Assembly: GCA_025453875.1 (NCBI GenBank)
Contig: JALOPN010000014.1
Coordinates: 1-34,266, forward strand
Length of the DNA: 34,266 nucleotides
From: Gemmatimonadaceae bacterium
GTDB taxonomy: Bacteria; Gemmatimonadota; Gemmatimonadetes; Gemmatimonadales; Gemmatimonadaceae
Direction of reading: 5' to 3'
The notes under the pieces: generated by a model
Seen by the model: the letters and a program-made list of their open reading frames with translations, nothing else
Databases searched by the model: none
What the model was told of the DNA's origin: nothing
Translations under genes and position numbers: made by a program
Part shown: positions 1 to 10,151 of the stretch, piece after piece
How the letters are laid out: every line of letters begins with the position of its first letter
How positions within the stretch are numbered: position 1 is the first letter of the stretch

Positions 1-59
1 CTTCCGGCGGACGCGATCTGCCTTGAGCCTCGCAGGCATGCGCTCTCCCTCTCGTTGCG

Positions 60-357
60 GTGCTTGACTCTATCACCCTCCACGAAAGTCTGGTAACTCC
101 AAAAGCCCTCGGCGCTGGTCGACCGGGCCGCATCGGGGGACGCGTTCGTCATCACCACGTCCGGAAAATCCATGGCGCGCCTCATGCCGCTGGCGGACGA
201 GCCCATGATCCGCCAGCCAGGACGCGGTCGCGGCCAGTGGCGCGTCAGCGAGGCATTCGACGCGCCACTGCCGCACGATGTCCTCGACGCGTTTGAAGGA
301 ACGCCGGCGGCGGCTCCGCCGCCTCGTCCCTCGCGCGCACGACCCAAGCGAGGCTGA
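60..357 (+). pseudogene. Phd/YefM-type (prevent-host-death) antitoxin, frame-disrupted
   Basis: N-terminal start-like segment VLDSITLHE is in the frame of position 60. The body SALVDRAASGDAFVITTSGKSMARLMPL...GQWRVSEAFDAPLPHDVLDAFEG is in the frame of position 172 and reads upstream to a TAA near 94-96. This matches the Phd-family pattern but needs a frame change between ~90 and 125. Confidence 0.6.
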
Positions 358-364
358 GCGTACC

Positions 365-737
365 GTGCGACTGCTGCTCGACACCCACGTGCTCATCTGG
401 TGGGACGCCGGCGAGCCGATCGCCCCGGCCGCCGCACGCGCCATTCAAACCGCCGATCAGGTGTTCGTGAGTGCGGCGTCCGCTTGGGAACTGGCGATCA
501 AGACGGCACTCGGCAAGGTGGTCACCTCGCGCGCCCTCGCCACCGTGATCGACGAGAACGGCTTCATCCGAACGGCCCGCGCGCGTGCGCCATACGGTCG
601 CGCTGAGCACGCTCCCCGCCCTGCATCGTGACCCCATCGATCGCCTGCTCATCGCGCAGGCGCAGAGCGAACAGCTCGCGCTGGTCACGCGCGATCCACT
701 TCTGCGACAGTATCGCACGAAGATGCTGCGTGCCTGA
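365..737 (+). pseudogene. PIN-domain (VapC-like) toxin, frame-disrupted
   Basis: VRLLLDTHVLIWWDAGEPIAP...VFVSAASAWELAIKTALGK in one frame; HTVALSTLPALHRDPIDRLLIAQAQSEQLALVTRDPLLRQYRTKMLRA* in another. The join falls around 566-592. Lies 7 nt after the antitoxin stop. Confidence 0.75.
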
Positions 738-768
738 ACGCGTTGCACCTCGCGCCACGGCACGCCGC

Positions 769-909
769 TCACCGCCCGCTCACCCCTCGCGCGTACGTCA
801 GCACCTCCACCAGCAGCGCCAGGATCGCGAGCGTCACCATGAGCCGCACCGCCCAGCGTGGTGGACCCGTCACCGGTGGCGGTGATGACGCCGGATCATT
901 GGTCGACAT
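769..909 (-). CDS. 46-aa single-TM small protein
   Basis: ATG at 909: MSTNDPASSPPPVTGPPRWAVRLMVTLAILALLVEVLTYARGVSGR*. Hydrophobic segment; absent from the supplied ORF track because of its length. Confidence 0.5.
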   Translation of the reverse strand: MSTNDPASSPPPVTGPPRWAVRLMVTLAILALLVEVLTYARGVSGR

Positions 910-949
910 GGCAACACCTCGGAGAACGACGCGGTGGCTCCCAAGCAAA

Positions 950-983
950 GCGCCCCGTCCCGGTGATGACCGAGACGGGGCGC
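950..983 (-). terminator. Terminator-like hairpin downstream of the 66-aa ORF
   Basis: GCGCCCCGTC (950-959) pairs perfectly with GACGGGGCGC (974-983). An inner CGGT/ACCG stem follows one mismatch. On the minus strand the stem is followed by TTTGCTT. Confidence 0.6.
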
Positions 984-999
984 GATGCGTTCGTGACGA

Positions 1000-1200
1000 T
1001 TACTTGAGATTCTTGAACGCCTTCGGGCCTTCGTAGATGTCCTTCATGAAAAGCAGCGCCGGAATCAGGAAGATCGCGATCTGGCCGAACGGTCCCACCG
1101 CGACGATGCCGCGGAAGACCATCGAGATCAACGAGAGGAAGATCTTCGTGAACGGCAGCAGGACCGACGTCGGATCGATCGGGAAGATGGCGTCGAACAT
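1000..1200 (-). CDS. 66-aa small membrane protein
   Basis: MFDAIFPIDPTSVLLPFTKIFLSLISMVFRGIVAVGPFGQIAIFLIPALLFMKDIYEGPKAFKNLK; strongly hydrophobic, followed by a terminator-like hairpin. Confidence 0.7.
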   Translation of the reverse strand: MFDAIFPIDPTSVLLPFTKIFLSLISMVFRGIVAVGPFGQIAIFLIPALLFMKDIYEGPKAFKNLK

Positions 1201-1308
1201 GTACGGACAGGCCTCCGAAGAGCGTCAACCACGAGGCGGGCCACTCCCGCCAACCGCGTCAGTGTAGCCAACGCCGGTCGGGGGAGCAAGCGTTCCGACC
1301 ACCCCCGG

Positions 1309-2598
1309 TCAGCGCGCCCACTTCTGCAGGTACTGCAGATCGTCCTCGTCCGCACGCGCCGTGTACACCGCGCCCTTGCCGAAGCCGACGACGCGCGTGC
1401 GCGGCGGGAACACGACCTGTCCCGTACGACGGCCCGTCGCATCGAACACGTCGTACCGCGGCGTCTTGTCGCTCGCCGCGCGATAGCGGCCCACCCAGAT
1501 CTCGCCGGTGGGGGTCGCGTAGACCTGCTGCCCCGCAAAGAGCGGCATCGTGGCGGGCCAAGTGCCCGGCTCCGGCGCGGTCACGGGGACGGCCTCGTTG
1601 CGCGCCGACGTCCCACCGGGTCCGACCGTCACGGAGCGCGCGAACGCGATCGGTGCATTCGCCGCCCGCTCGTCGCGCCACGCCTGCTTCTCGGCCTCGG
1701 TGACGCGAATCGGCGTCCCAGCCACGGCCGGGCCGCGCACCGGTGCGCCGAGTCCAGTCGCCGGATACACCTCCACGTGGTAATCGACGTGCCGCACCAC
1801 CACGACGCGACCATCCGGCAACACGGTCCATCCGTCCTCGGCGGCGAACGGCGTGACGCCGACGCGGATGTTCGTGTTGCCGCCCGACGCGTTTACTTGG
1901 GTATTCCCCTTGGGCACCTGCAACCATGCGACGGTATCGCCGCGCATGGTGCGGCGATCGGCGCGCATGACGGGGACGCTGTCCGCCGGCTTGGGCCCCT
2001 CAGGTGTGATGGTGACGGGCGAACCAGTGTAGTAGACGCGCCCCTGTGCATCGACTGCGCGCGTGCTGAGCATCTGCATCGGGCCACCACCCACCGACAT
2101 CACCATGCCGCCGGCGCGACCAGGCGCGCCCGACGGTGCGGGCCGTGCCGCAGGACGCGCCTCATCGGCACCCTCGGGCACCCACGTGCCGGCCGACGTT
2201 CCACCCGGGCCAAGCAAGAGAAAACGGGTATTGAGCGGATCAGCGATCAGCGTGCTGTCGCCCGGCAACGGCAGCGCCGATGACGGCATCTGGTACTCGT
2301 TCGGCCCCGAGCCTTCACGACCGACCCTGGTCGCGCGACCCGTCCGCAGATCGATGACCTGCACGAGCTTGTCGCGATTGTCGGTGGCCACCACGCGCCC
2401 GTCGGCCAGCTCGCGCACGCCACGCAGACTCGTGAACGGCTCGGTGTACTCCGCGAGAGGCTTGCTGAAGGTCCTGGTCGGAACAGTCTGGGCAAACGCC
2501 GGCGAGGCGAACGCGATGGTCAGCGTGAGACCGACGAGAGCGGGTGCCGCACGGTGCGGGCGAGACGTGACGCGCGAGACAGGCGAGTCGGAGGACAT
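1309..2598 (-). CDS. Exported beta-propeller-like protein of unknown function
   Basis: 445-aa ORF; internal Met at ~2598 precedes a signal-peptide-like region (LVGLTLTIAFASPAFAQ). Motifs such as LRGVRELADGRVVATDNRDKLVQVIDLRTG and REGSGPNEYQMPSSALPLPGDSTLIAD resemble 6-bladed beta-propeller proteins. Confidence 0.7.
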   Translation of the reverse strand: MSSDSPVSRVTSRPHRAAPALVGLTLTIAFASPAFAQTVPTRTFSKPLAEYTEPFTSLRGVRELADGRVVATDNRDKLVQVIDLRTGRATRVGREGSGPNEYQMPSSALPLPGDSTLIADPLNTRFLLLGPGGTSAGTWVPEGADEARPAARPAPSGAPGRAGGMVMSVGGGPMQMLSTRAVDAQGRVYYTGSPVTITPEGPKPADSVPVMRADRRTMRGDTVAWLQVPKGNTQVNASGGNTNIRVGVTPFAAEDGWTVLPDGRVVVVRHVDYHVEVYPATGLGAPVRGPAVAGTPIRVTEAEKQAWRDERAANAPIAFARSVTVGPGGTSARNEAVPVTAPEPGTWPATMPLFAGQQVYATPTGEIWVGRYRAASDKTPRYDVFDATGRRTGQVVFPPRTRVVGFGKGAVYTARADEDDLQYLQKWAR

Positions 2599-2703
2599 GG
2601 ACGGACGCGGGGTCGCTGGAGGGAGTGAAGCCGCGGCGTGGGCCAACGAGCCCGCGCGCCGCGGAGGTGTGAATAGGTCACGCCAACCCCCCTTCAGGTT
2701 GCC

Positions 2704-5700
2704 TCACGCCGCCCGTCGCCGCCAGCGCCAGGGCTTTCGCGGCGTGAGCCGCCGCCCCACCAGCAAGGGCGGGAGCAGGAACAATGCCGCCGCGGTGCCC
2801 ATCACCGTGCCGCCCGCCGTGGCCAGCGCAATCGCGCCGAACAAGGTCGTCGCATCCGTACCCACGCTCAGCGGCGCAAGACTCGCCAGCGCACTCAGCG
2901 TGACCAGCACGATCATGCCGCTTCGGTCGCTCGCCGCGCGCAACACATCGCCCGCGTGCAGCGCCCCAGAGCCGCCCCGCGCGAGCCGCGCGCGGCGCCG
3001 CACAAGCGCGGCGTCCACGAGCAGAATGGCCTGATTGACCGCGAGCCCCACCACGAGAATCACACCAACCGCCGCCTCGCGTCCGAAGGCCGACTTCGTG
3101 GCCCAGAACGCCGCGACCACGCCGGCCAGCGACAATGGCAACGACAGAAACACCATCGCCGAACCCCACACCGAGTCGAACACGAGCGCCACCGCCAGGA
3201 TCACGAGCGCGAGCCCCACACCGAACACCAGCCAGAGTCCCTTCGCGCTTTGGTCATCGCGATACCCCCACAGCGAGCCCGCATCCTTCACTTCGTAGCC
3301 CGGCGGCGTGGCTACCGTCGCGAGAAACGCATCGTAGGTGCGTTGTGCCAGACGCTGCGGACCGCGGAAATCGAAGTTGACGTGGCGGATGTACTGCTGA
3401 TCCTCGCGCGTGACGATGCTCAACGCTTCACGCGCGTCCACCACGGCGAGATCGGCGAGTCGCACCGGCGCACTCGTGGGCGTGGGCACGATCGCCTCGC
3501 GCAGCTCATCGAGCGTGCGATCACGCGCGCCGGCACTCTTCACCGTAACGGGCAGTTCATCACCATCGACCTCGAGCAGCAGACGCCCTACCGGCCCGCG
3601 CACTTCGCGCGCCACGGCCGCCGCGAAGTCCTGCGACGTGACCCCGTGCCGATGCAGCGCTTCCCGATCAGGCTCGAGGGTCACGGCGTAGCCACGCTCG
3701 TTCCCCCAGCCGCGCCCTGAGGTGATCGTGACATCGCGCACGCGCGCAATGAGTTCGAGACGCGCCTTGAGATCTTCGGCGAGCGCGGTGACGCCGCTGT
3801 ACGAATAGCCCGTCACGCGAATGCGAAACGCCACACTCGAGCCCCCGCCACCACCGGCGTAGAAGCCGGGTCCGTCGCCGCGCACCGAGATGTTCGCGCC
3901 GCCCACCAGCACGGCACGCTGGGTGAGCAGCTCCTCGAGTTCGAGCGGTACCGCTGTGAGCCCGCCCTCGCGCGTGAAGAGCACCTGCATGTACGCGCTC
4001 GTCATGTTGCCGTTGGTGACCACCTGCTCCACCTCCGGACGCCCGGTCACCAGCGCTTCGAACTCGCGCATCGCGCGATCGAGCGTTTCCGGATCGCTTC
4101 CCCGCGGGAAGGTGAGATTCACCGCGAGCGTCGTGCGTCGTTCACCCCAGCCGCCCCACGCCGAACGCGGCACCTTCTTGATGAACCCCCACGTCATGAT
4201 CGCAAGCAACACCGTGCTGCCAAGCACGGTCGCCCAGCGCCACCGCAGGAGACCGCGCAGCATGGCGCGATACACGCGACCGATCCGAGGCCAGCGCACC
4301 GGGCGCACCGCTGCACCACGTCCGAGCGCCGGCACCACGAAGAGCGCGGTGAGCACACTCCAGAGCAGCGCGAGCGCGAATGCCGCCGCGAACGGCACGA
4401 ACGCGGCGCGCGTATCGCCCTGCAGGTACAGGAACGGGAACAGCACTACCGCAGTCGTGAGCGTGGCGCCAATGATCGCGGGCGTGATGCGCCACGTCGC
4501 TTCGGCGCGACCGGTCGGTGTATCGGGCGCCGTCGCGAGGCGATTCACGACGACCAGGGCGTTCTGCACCAGAATGCCCACCCCCATGCCAAGGCCGGCG
4601 AGTGTGAGCAGGTTGGCCGGGATGTCGAGCAGGTAGAGCCCCAGCGCCGTGCCCGCAATCGCCACGGCCGTACTCCCCATTACCAATACAACGGCACGCG
4701 CGCGTCGCAGCATCACTGCCAGCACGAGCAGCACCGCCACGAACGCGATACCGCCACGACGCAGCAGGTCGGTGAGTTCCTTGTCGAGATCGATGCTTGC
4801 ATCCTGCGACACCCGATACTGCACACCGGGCGGCGCGACACGCTGCAGTTCATCCACGGCCGCGCGTGCTGCGATGGCGGTCTTGATGGCATCGGCGTTG
4901 GCATGTCGATACAGATGCACGGCCACGGCCGGCACGCCGTTGATGCGGAAGAAGCGCCCCTGCGCATCTTCTTCGGCACGAATGGTGGACAGTTCACTCA
5001 GACGGAACACACGACCGTCAGGCGCCGCGACGGGCAGTTGCGCCACCGCCTCCAGCGACTTCGGCTCATCACGCAGCGTCACCGACCGCTCGACACCATC
5101 CTTCACGTCACGTCCGAGCGACTGCACCACGCGCGCGCCGTTGAGCGTGGACGTGAGCAGTTGCGGTCCGAGATCAATGCGTCGCAGCAGCGCCGGGTCA
5201 TACGACACGGCGACGCCCAGATCACTGCCGCCGCGGTCCGCGACACTTGACACGCCGGGCACGGCGGACAGTCGCGGCGCCACCTGATCGAGCAGCAGTT
5301 TCTGCAGCGTGCCAGGCGTGTACGGCCCCGAGACCTCCACCTGCAGCAACGGCGGTTCTTCCAATCCCTCGGGGGTGTAGTTCGACACACTCGGTGGCGT
5401 CACCCCCGGCGGAAACTCGGCGCGCAACAGCTCGAGTCGTTCCAGAATGCCGAGCCGGGCGAGCTGCACATCGGCGTTCGCTTCGAGCTCGACGGTGATG
5501 TTCATACCGTTGTCGCGCGACTCACTCGTGGTGCGCTTCACGCCGCGCACCCCCTGCACCAGCGCCTCCACCGGCGAGGTGACGTACATCTCCATCACTT
5601 CGGCCGAGGCGCCGTTCCACGCCGAAGCCACGGTCAGGCGCGGCAACTCCACACTCGTGCGCGACGCCAGCGGCAGTCGCGTGAAGCCGATGGCGCCGGC

Positions 5701-5763
5701 CACGAGAATGGCCACACTCACGGCCCACACCACCGCCGGCCGATGCGTGGCGAAGCGGATCAC
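2704..5763 (-). CDS. Efflux RND transporter permease (second subunit)
   Basis: 1019 aa, AcrB/MdtB-like: MIRFATHRPAVVWAVSVAILVAGAIGFTRLPLASRTSVELPRLTVASAWNGASAEVMEMYVTSPVEALVQGVRGVKR. GTG start overlaps the upstream permease stop (GTGA). Confidence 0.93.
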   Translation of the reverse strand: MIRFATHRPAVVWAVSVAILVAGAIGFTRLPLASRTSVELPRLTVASAWNGASAEVMEMYVTSPVEALVQGVRGVKRTTSESRDNGMNITVELEANADVQLARLGILERLELLRAEFPPGVTPPSVSNYTPEGLEEPPLLQVEVSGPYTPGTLQKLLLDQVAPRLSAVPGVSSVADRGGSDLGVAVSYDPALLRRIDLGPQLLTSTLNGARVVQSLGRDVKDGVERSVTLRDEPKSLEAVAQLPVAAPDGRVFRLSELSTIRAEEDAQGRFFRINGVPAVAVHLYRHANADAIKTAIAARAAVDELQRVAPPGVQYRVSQDASIDLDKELTDLLRRGGIAFVAVLLVLAVMLRRARAVVLVMGSTAVAIAGTALGLYLLDIPANLLTLAGLGMGVGILVQNALVVVNRLATAPDTPTGRAEATWRITPAIIGATLTTAVVLFPFLYLQGDTRAAFVPFAAAFALALLWSVLTALFVVPALGRGAAVRPVRWPRIGRVYRAMLRGLLRWRWATVLGSTVLLAIMTWGFIKKVPRSAWGGWGERRTTLAVNLTFPRGSDPETLDRAMREFEALVTGRPEVEQVVTNGNMTSAYMQVLFTREGGLTAVPLELEELLTQRAVLVGGANISVRGDGPGFYAGGGGGSSVAFRIRVTGYSYSGVTALAEDLKARLELIARVRDVTITSGRGWGNERGYAVTLEPDREALHRHGVTSQDFAAAVAREVRGPVGRLLLEVDGDELPVTVKSAGARDRTLDELREAIVPTPTSAPVRLADLAVVDAREALSIVTREDQQYIRHVNFDFRGPQRLAQRTYDAFLATVATPPGYEVKDAGSLWGYRDDQSAKGLWLVFGVGLALVILAVALVFDSVWGSAMVFLSLPLSLAGVVAAFWATKSAFGREAAVGVILVVGLAVNQAILLVDAALVRRRARLARGGSGALHAGDVLRAASDRSGMIVLVTLSALASLAPLSVGTDATTLFGAIALATAGGTVMGTAAALFLLPPLLVGRRLTPRKPWRWRRRAA

Positions 5764-8700
5764 GCTTCGCTCCCCGCCACCATCGGCGCGATGCCCGCGT
5801 CGCGCAACGCACGCCGCGCTCGGCGCTTGTCGAGCGCGCGCTCCACCACCACGTACACCGTGGGCAGCAGGAAGAACGTCACCACAATGGCGCTGATCGC
5901 ACCACCGATGACCGCCGCCGCGAGCGGCTGATAGAGCGCACCGCCCGACCCGATGCCGAGCAGCAGTGGCAGCACGCCCGTGATGGTCGTGAGCGAGGTC
6001 ATCGTGATCGCGCGCAGACGCTGCCGACCACCGAGCAACACGGCCGTCTCCACATCGTGCCCCGCTTCACGAAAGCGGCGGATCGCGTCGAGCTTCACCA
6101 CCGCTTCGTTGTCGGCCATGCCGATCATGATCACGATGCCGATGATCGACACCGCGTTGAGTGACTGCCCGGTGAGCCAGAGAAAGATCACGCCACCGGC
6201 GGCGGCCAGCGGCACCGTACACATCACCACCATGGGAATGGTGAACGACGAGAACTCGCCTGCGAGCACGAGGAACACGAGCAGTACGGCGAGCACGCCC
6301 ACCAGCGCGAGCTGGTCGGACGTGCGACGGCGTTCGGTGTCGGCACCCGCCACCTGCCACGTCGCCGTGGCTGGCAGACCGAGCGCCGACATGCGCGCGA
6401 ATACTTCCGCACTCGCCTTCGCGGTGCCGCCGTCTTCGACCAGGCCTTCCACGATGCTCACCGGTCGCTGTCCCACGCGCACGACTTCGAGTGGCGCGCG
6501 CGTTTCGCGCACGTCGACGTACTCCGAGACCGCCACACCGCCCACGCGCGTGGCGAGTGCGGTGGCGAGGTCTTCGTTGCGCACCCCTTCGTATCGCACC
6601 GAGATGGGGGTGCGTCGATCGGTCTCGCGCAACTCGGAGCTCGCCACGCCACCGAGGCCACCCTGCAGTGCACTCGCCACCTGCGTTGGCGACACGCCCT
6701 GCATGGCCATGCGATCGCGACGCAACGACACCTCGATCACCGGTTGCGTGCCCGCGAACGCATCGCGCACGTCGGCCAGCGTGGGCACGGTGCGCATCAT
6801 CGCACGCACCGAATCGGCCCACTGCTGGGACTCGGCCAGCGACGCACCACTCACTTCGACGCGCACGAGGCGCCCTTCGCGTCCGATGAGTGAACCGAAC
6901 TCGGATTGACCCGCGAGATCGATCGCCAGCGCGCCCTGCGCGACGAGTTCCGGCGCGCCCGCGCGCAGTCGCTCGGCGAAGCGCGCGGCGCTCGTGCCAT
7001 CGGGCACCGGCACGATCAGCTGCGCCGTCGCAGATGAGCCCGGATTGGCTCCAGCGAGAATCTCTTCGTCGGTCGCGCGTCCGATGCGCGCATACACACC
7101 CACCGCGCCCAAGTTGCGGGCGGCCTCTTCGAGCGCCGTGATCGAACGCGTCGTCGCCTCGATGGCCGTACCTTCGGGCAACTGCACCTCGGCCACCAGC
7201 ACCCCTTCATCGACTCGCGGCAGCACTTCCTTGGGCAACGTGACGAACAGGAGCACCATGACGGCGAGCAGCGCCGCGCCACCGGCGAACACGGGCCCCG
7301 GGTGGCGCAGCGACCACTGCATGCCGTGCTCGTACCAATCCGCGAAGCGCGTACCGAAGGCATCGAGGCGCTGTCCCCACGGTCCCACCGCGCGCCGCAC
7401 GGGCGGTGCCGCCTGCAGCGCGGCTGCGCGGGCACGCCGCCCCACCATCATCACCGGCATGAGCGTGACCGCCAGCAGCAGCGACGCCGCGACCGTGGTC
7501 ACGACGCTCAGCGACAGATCACGAAACAGCGCCGCCGCGAGTCCCTGCACGAAGATGATCGGACCGAACACGAGCATCGTGGTGAGCGTGCCGGCGAGCA
7601 GCGGGCCCGACACTTCGTCAGTGCCTTCGATGGCGGCATCGATGAAGCCCACGCCCTCTTCGCGTTTGCGTCCCACGGCTTCGGCCACGACGATGGCCGT
7701 GTCCACCAACAGTCCGGTGCCGAGCGCGAGTCCACCGAGCGAGAGCACGTTGATGGTCACGTCGAGCAGCTGCAGCATCACGAGCGCGACGAGCACCGAC
7801 AGCGGGACGACCAGCCCGATCGCCATCGACACGCGCCAGTCGCGCAGGAACACCAGAATCATGAACAGCGACATCAGGCCACCGGCCACGATTTCCTGCC
7901 CCAGATTCGACAACGCGTCCACCACGAAGTCGGCCTGCGCGGCGACCACGGTGAGTTCGACGGCGGGAAACTCCTGCTCCAGCGAGGCGACGGCCTCCAT
8001 CATGCGGCGCGTCACCGAGACCGTGTTGGATCCGGCGTCCTTGTATACCACGAGGCCGATCGCTTCGCGTCCATCGAGTCGCGTGATGGTGAGCGGATCG
8101 GCCAGACGCGTGGTGACCGTCGCGATGTCGCGCAGCGCCACCGTGCTGCCGGCGGGGCCGACGGGCACGGCGAGAATCTCCTCGGGCGTGCGGAACTCGG
8201 TGAGTGCACGCACGGAGAAGCGGAACTGACCGCGACGCACGGTACCACCAGCGCCAGTCGCGTTCTGTGCCTTGATGGCCTGCGCCACATCCTCGGGCGT
8301 GAGCCCGAGCGCACGCAAGCGATCGGGATTCACTTCCACCTGAATCTGATCTTCGGGCGCCCCAACGACCGCCACCGACGCCACACCTTCGATCTGTTCG
8401 AGCCGACGCGCGAACACTTCTTCGGCGGTTCGCGAGAGGCCGCGCAGGTCGCCGACACCGAGTCCGGCACCCGTTTCCCCCAGGGTGCTGTCGCGCGCTG
8501 TGCGCTCGGTGGTCGTGGTGGCGCGCATGCCGAGCACGGCGATGGGCCGCTCGCCCGGATCGCTCGTGAGCAGCGTGGGACGTTCGGCGCGCTCGGGCAG
8601 TCTCCCGCGCGTCGCATCGAGTCGCTCGCGCACGTTGAGCACCGTCGTGCGCATGTCGGTGCCCCAATCGAAGCGCGCGGTGGTCGTGACTTCACCATTG

Positions 8701-8954
8701 CGACTGACCGAGCGCAGCTCGACGAGTCCCGGCGTAGCCGCGATTGCTTCTTCGATGGGCTCGGCCACGAAGCGTGACACTTCGGGCGCCGCCGCACCGG
8801 GGTAGTTCGTGCGAATCGTGAGGACAGGGAGCGTGACGTCCGGGAGGAGTGACACCGGCAGGCGACTGAGCGACACGCTGCCCAGCAGCACGACACCCAG
8901 GACCGCCGCGATGGTCGCGACCGGCCGTTGAACCGCAAAGCGAGGCAGTGACAT
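5760..8954 (-). CDS. Efflux RND transporter permease (first subunit)
   Basis: 1064 aa: MSLPRFAVQRPVATIAAVLGVVLLGSVSLSRLPVSLLPDVTLPVLTIRTNYPGAAAPEVSRFVAEPIEEAIAATPGLVELRSVSRNG; typical RND permease. Confidence 0.95.
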   Translation of the reverse strand: MSLPRFAVQRPVATIAAVLGVVLLGSVSLSRLPVSLLPDVTLPVLTIRTNYPGAAAPEVSRFVAEPIEEAIAATPGLVELRSVSRNGEVTTTARFDWGTDMRTTVLNVRERLDATRGRLPERAERPTLLTSDPGERPIAVLGMRATTTTERTARDSTLGETGAGLGVGDLRGLSRTAEEVFARRLEQIEGVASVAVVGAPEDQIQVEVNPDRLRALGLTPEDVAQAIKAQNATGAGGTVRRGQFRFSVRALTEFRTPEEILAVPVGPAGSTVALRDIATVTTRLADPLTITRLDGREAIGLVVYKDAGSNTVSVTRRMMEAVASLEQEFPAVELTVVAAQADFVVDALSNLGQEIVAGGLMSLFMILVFLRDWRVSMAIGLVVPLSVLVALVMLQLLDVTINVLSLGGLALGTGLLVDTAIVVAEAVGRKREEGVGFIDAAIEGTDEVSGPLLAGTLTTMLVFGPIIFVQGLAAALFRDLSLSVVTTVAASLLLAVTLMPVMMVGRRARAAALQAAPPVRRAVGPWGQRLDAFGTRFADWYEHGMQWSLRHPGPVFAGGAALLAVMVLLFVTLPKEVLPRVDEGVLVAEVQLPEGTAIEATTRSITALEEAARNLGAVGVYARIGRATDEEILAGANPGSSATAQLIVPVPDGTSAARFAERLRAGAPELVAQGALAIDLAGQSEFGSLIGREGRLVRVEVSGASLAESQQWADSVRAMMRTVPTLADVRDAFAGTQPVIEVSLRRDRMAMQGVSPTQVASALQGGLGGVASSELRETDRRTPISVRYEGVRNEDLATALATRVGGVAVSEYVDVRETRAPLEVVRVGQRPVSIVEGLVEDGGTAKASAEVFARMSALGLPATATWQVAGADTERRRTSDQLALVGVLAVLLVFLVLAGEFSSFTIPMVVMCTVPLAAAGGVIFLWLTGQSLNAVSIIGIVIMIGMADNEAVVKLDAIRRFREAGHDVETAVLLGGRQRLRAITMTSLTTITGVLPLLLGIGSGGALYQPLAAAVIGGAISAIVVTFFLLPTVYVVVERALDKRRARRALRDAGIAPMVAGSEA

Positions 8955-8969
8955 GCGCGCGGTCGCGAC

Positions 8970-10151
8970 TCAGTCGTTGCGCCGCGCGGGCAGCGCGGTG
9001 CCCGACGTTTCGCGCTCGCGCATGGCCGACACGGTCACCTTGGCGTCATGCGTGAGCGTGAGGTGCCCATCGACGATGACCTGATCACCGGGCTGCACGG
9101 GGATGAGCCCCGACGCCGAGTCCGGGAGCACTTCCGTCTCGACACCGTTCGAGCGCCCGGGCACGATGTACGTCCACTGCGCACGCCCGTCGCGCACCAC
9201 GAACACGAGTGGTCGCGTATCACGTTCGATGATGGCGCGCGTCGGGACGAGGCGACGACCGGGGAGGCGCTGCGCCTCGAGATCGACGTCGGCGTACATG
9301 CCGGGACGCAACACGCGTTCACCCGGCACGCGCACGATGACGCGACCGGTACGCTTGACGCTGTCCACGATGGGGAGGACCGCGTCGATGCGTCCGCGCA
9401 ACGCGCGACCCGGAATGGCGGCGCTTGTGATCATCGCTTCACCACCCACGCGAATGAGCGGGAGATCATCTTCGAGCACACGCGCTTCGATACGCACCGC
9501 GCTCACATCCACGATCGTGGCGAACGGCGAGCCAGCTCCGAGTCGTTCACCGGGCGCGAGGTCGAGACGATCGATGTAGCCATCGACCGGCGCCGTGATC
9601 ACGCTGCGCGCACGCTCCCAGCGCGCCTTCTCGAGGCGCACTTCGGCGGCGGCCATGCCGCTGCGAATGCGCAGCGCCTTGCGCTGCTCCTCGGTGGGGC
9701 CGATGCCCGTGACCAATGACTCCGGCATGAAGCTCTCGCGAAACGCCTGTTCGCGCTCATCGAGGGCGGCCTGCGCTTCGCGCACGGCCAGATCGAACGG
9801 AAACGGATCGAGCCGCACGAGGGGCTGGCCCTTGGTGACGCGTGCCCCCGAGCGCACGAGGACTTCGGCCACTGTCCCCCCCACATCGGCAGCCAGATCG
9901 ACGACGGCGTCACCGTACACATCACCGCGGGTCTTCACTCGCAGCACGAGATCGCCGTCGCGTGCCTCCTGGGCAACGACGGAGAGCGCGATCCCCGGGC
10001 GCGCGGCATCGGTGGTTCCGGCCGCCGCGTCGGCGGTCACGGCGGTGGAATCGCCGCCCTCTGCCGCGCCGTCGTCGGTGGCGGCGTTACAGGCACTACT
10101 GGCCAGAGCGGTCCAGAGCACGAGCAGGTGTCGCTGGCGAACTACGGGCAT
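8970..10151 (-). CDS. Efflux RND transporter periplasmic adaptor subunit (lipoprotein)
   Basis: Met at ~10151: MPVVRQRHLLVLWTALASSACNAATDDG (lipobox SSAC). Biotinyl-lipoyl-like ADVGGTVAEVLVRSGARVTKGQPLVRLDP and beta-barrel region match HlyD/MdtA-type adaptors. Confidence 0.92.
   Translation of the reverse strand: MPVVRQRHLLVLWTALASSACNAATDDGAAEGGDSTAVTADAAAGTTDAARPGIALSVVAQEARDGDLVLRVKTRGDVYGDAVVDLAADVGGTVAEVLVRSGARVTKGQPLVRLDPFPFDLAVREAQAALDEREQAFRESFMPESLVTGIGPTEEQRKALRIRSGMAAAEVRLEKARWERARSVITAPVDGYIDRLDLAPGERLGAGSPFATIVDVSAVRIEARVLEDDLPLIRVGGEAMITSAAIPGRALRGRIDAVLPIVDSVKRTGRVIVRVPGERVLRPGMYADVDLEAQRLPGRRLVPTRAIIERDTRPLVFVVRDGRAQWTYIVPGRSNGVETEVLPDSASGLIPVQPGDQVIVDGHLTLTHDAKVTVSAMRERETSGTALPARRND

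Noticed and set aside
7302-8777. Long plus-strand ORF (491 aa) opposite the RND permease
   Set aside because: Antisense shadow ORF of a high-GC gene; His/Arg-rich sequence without domain features, while the minus strand encodes a canonical RND permease.
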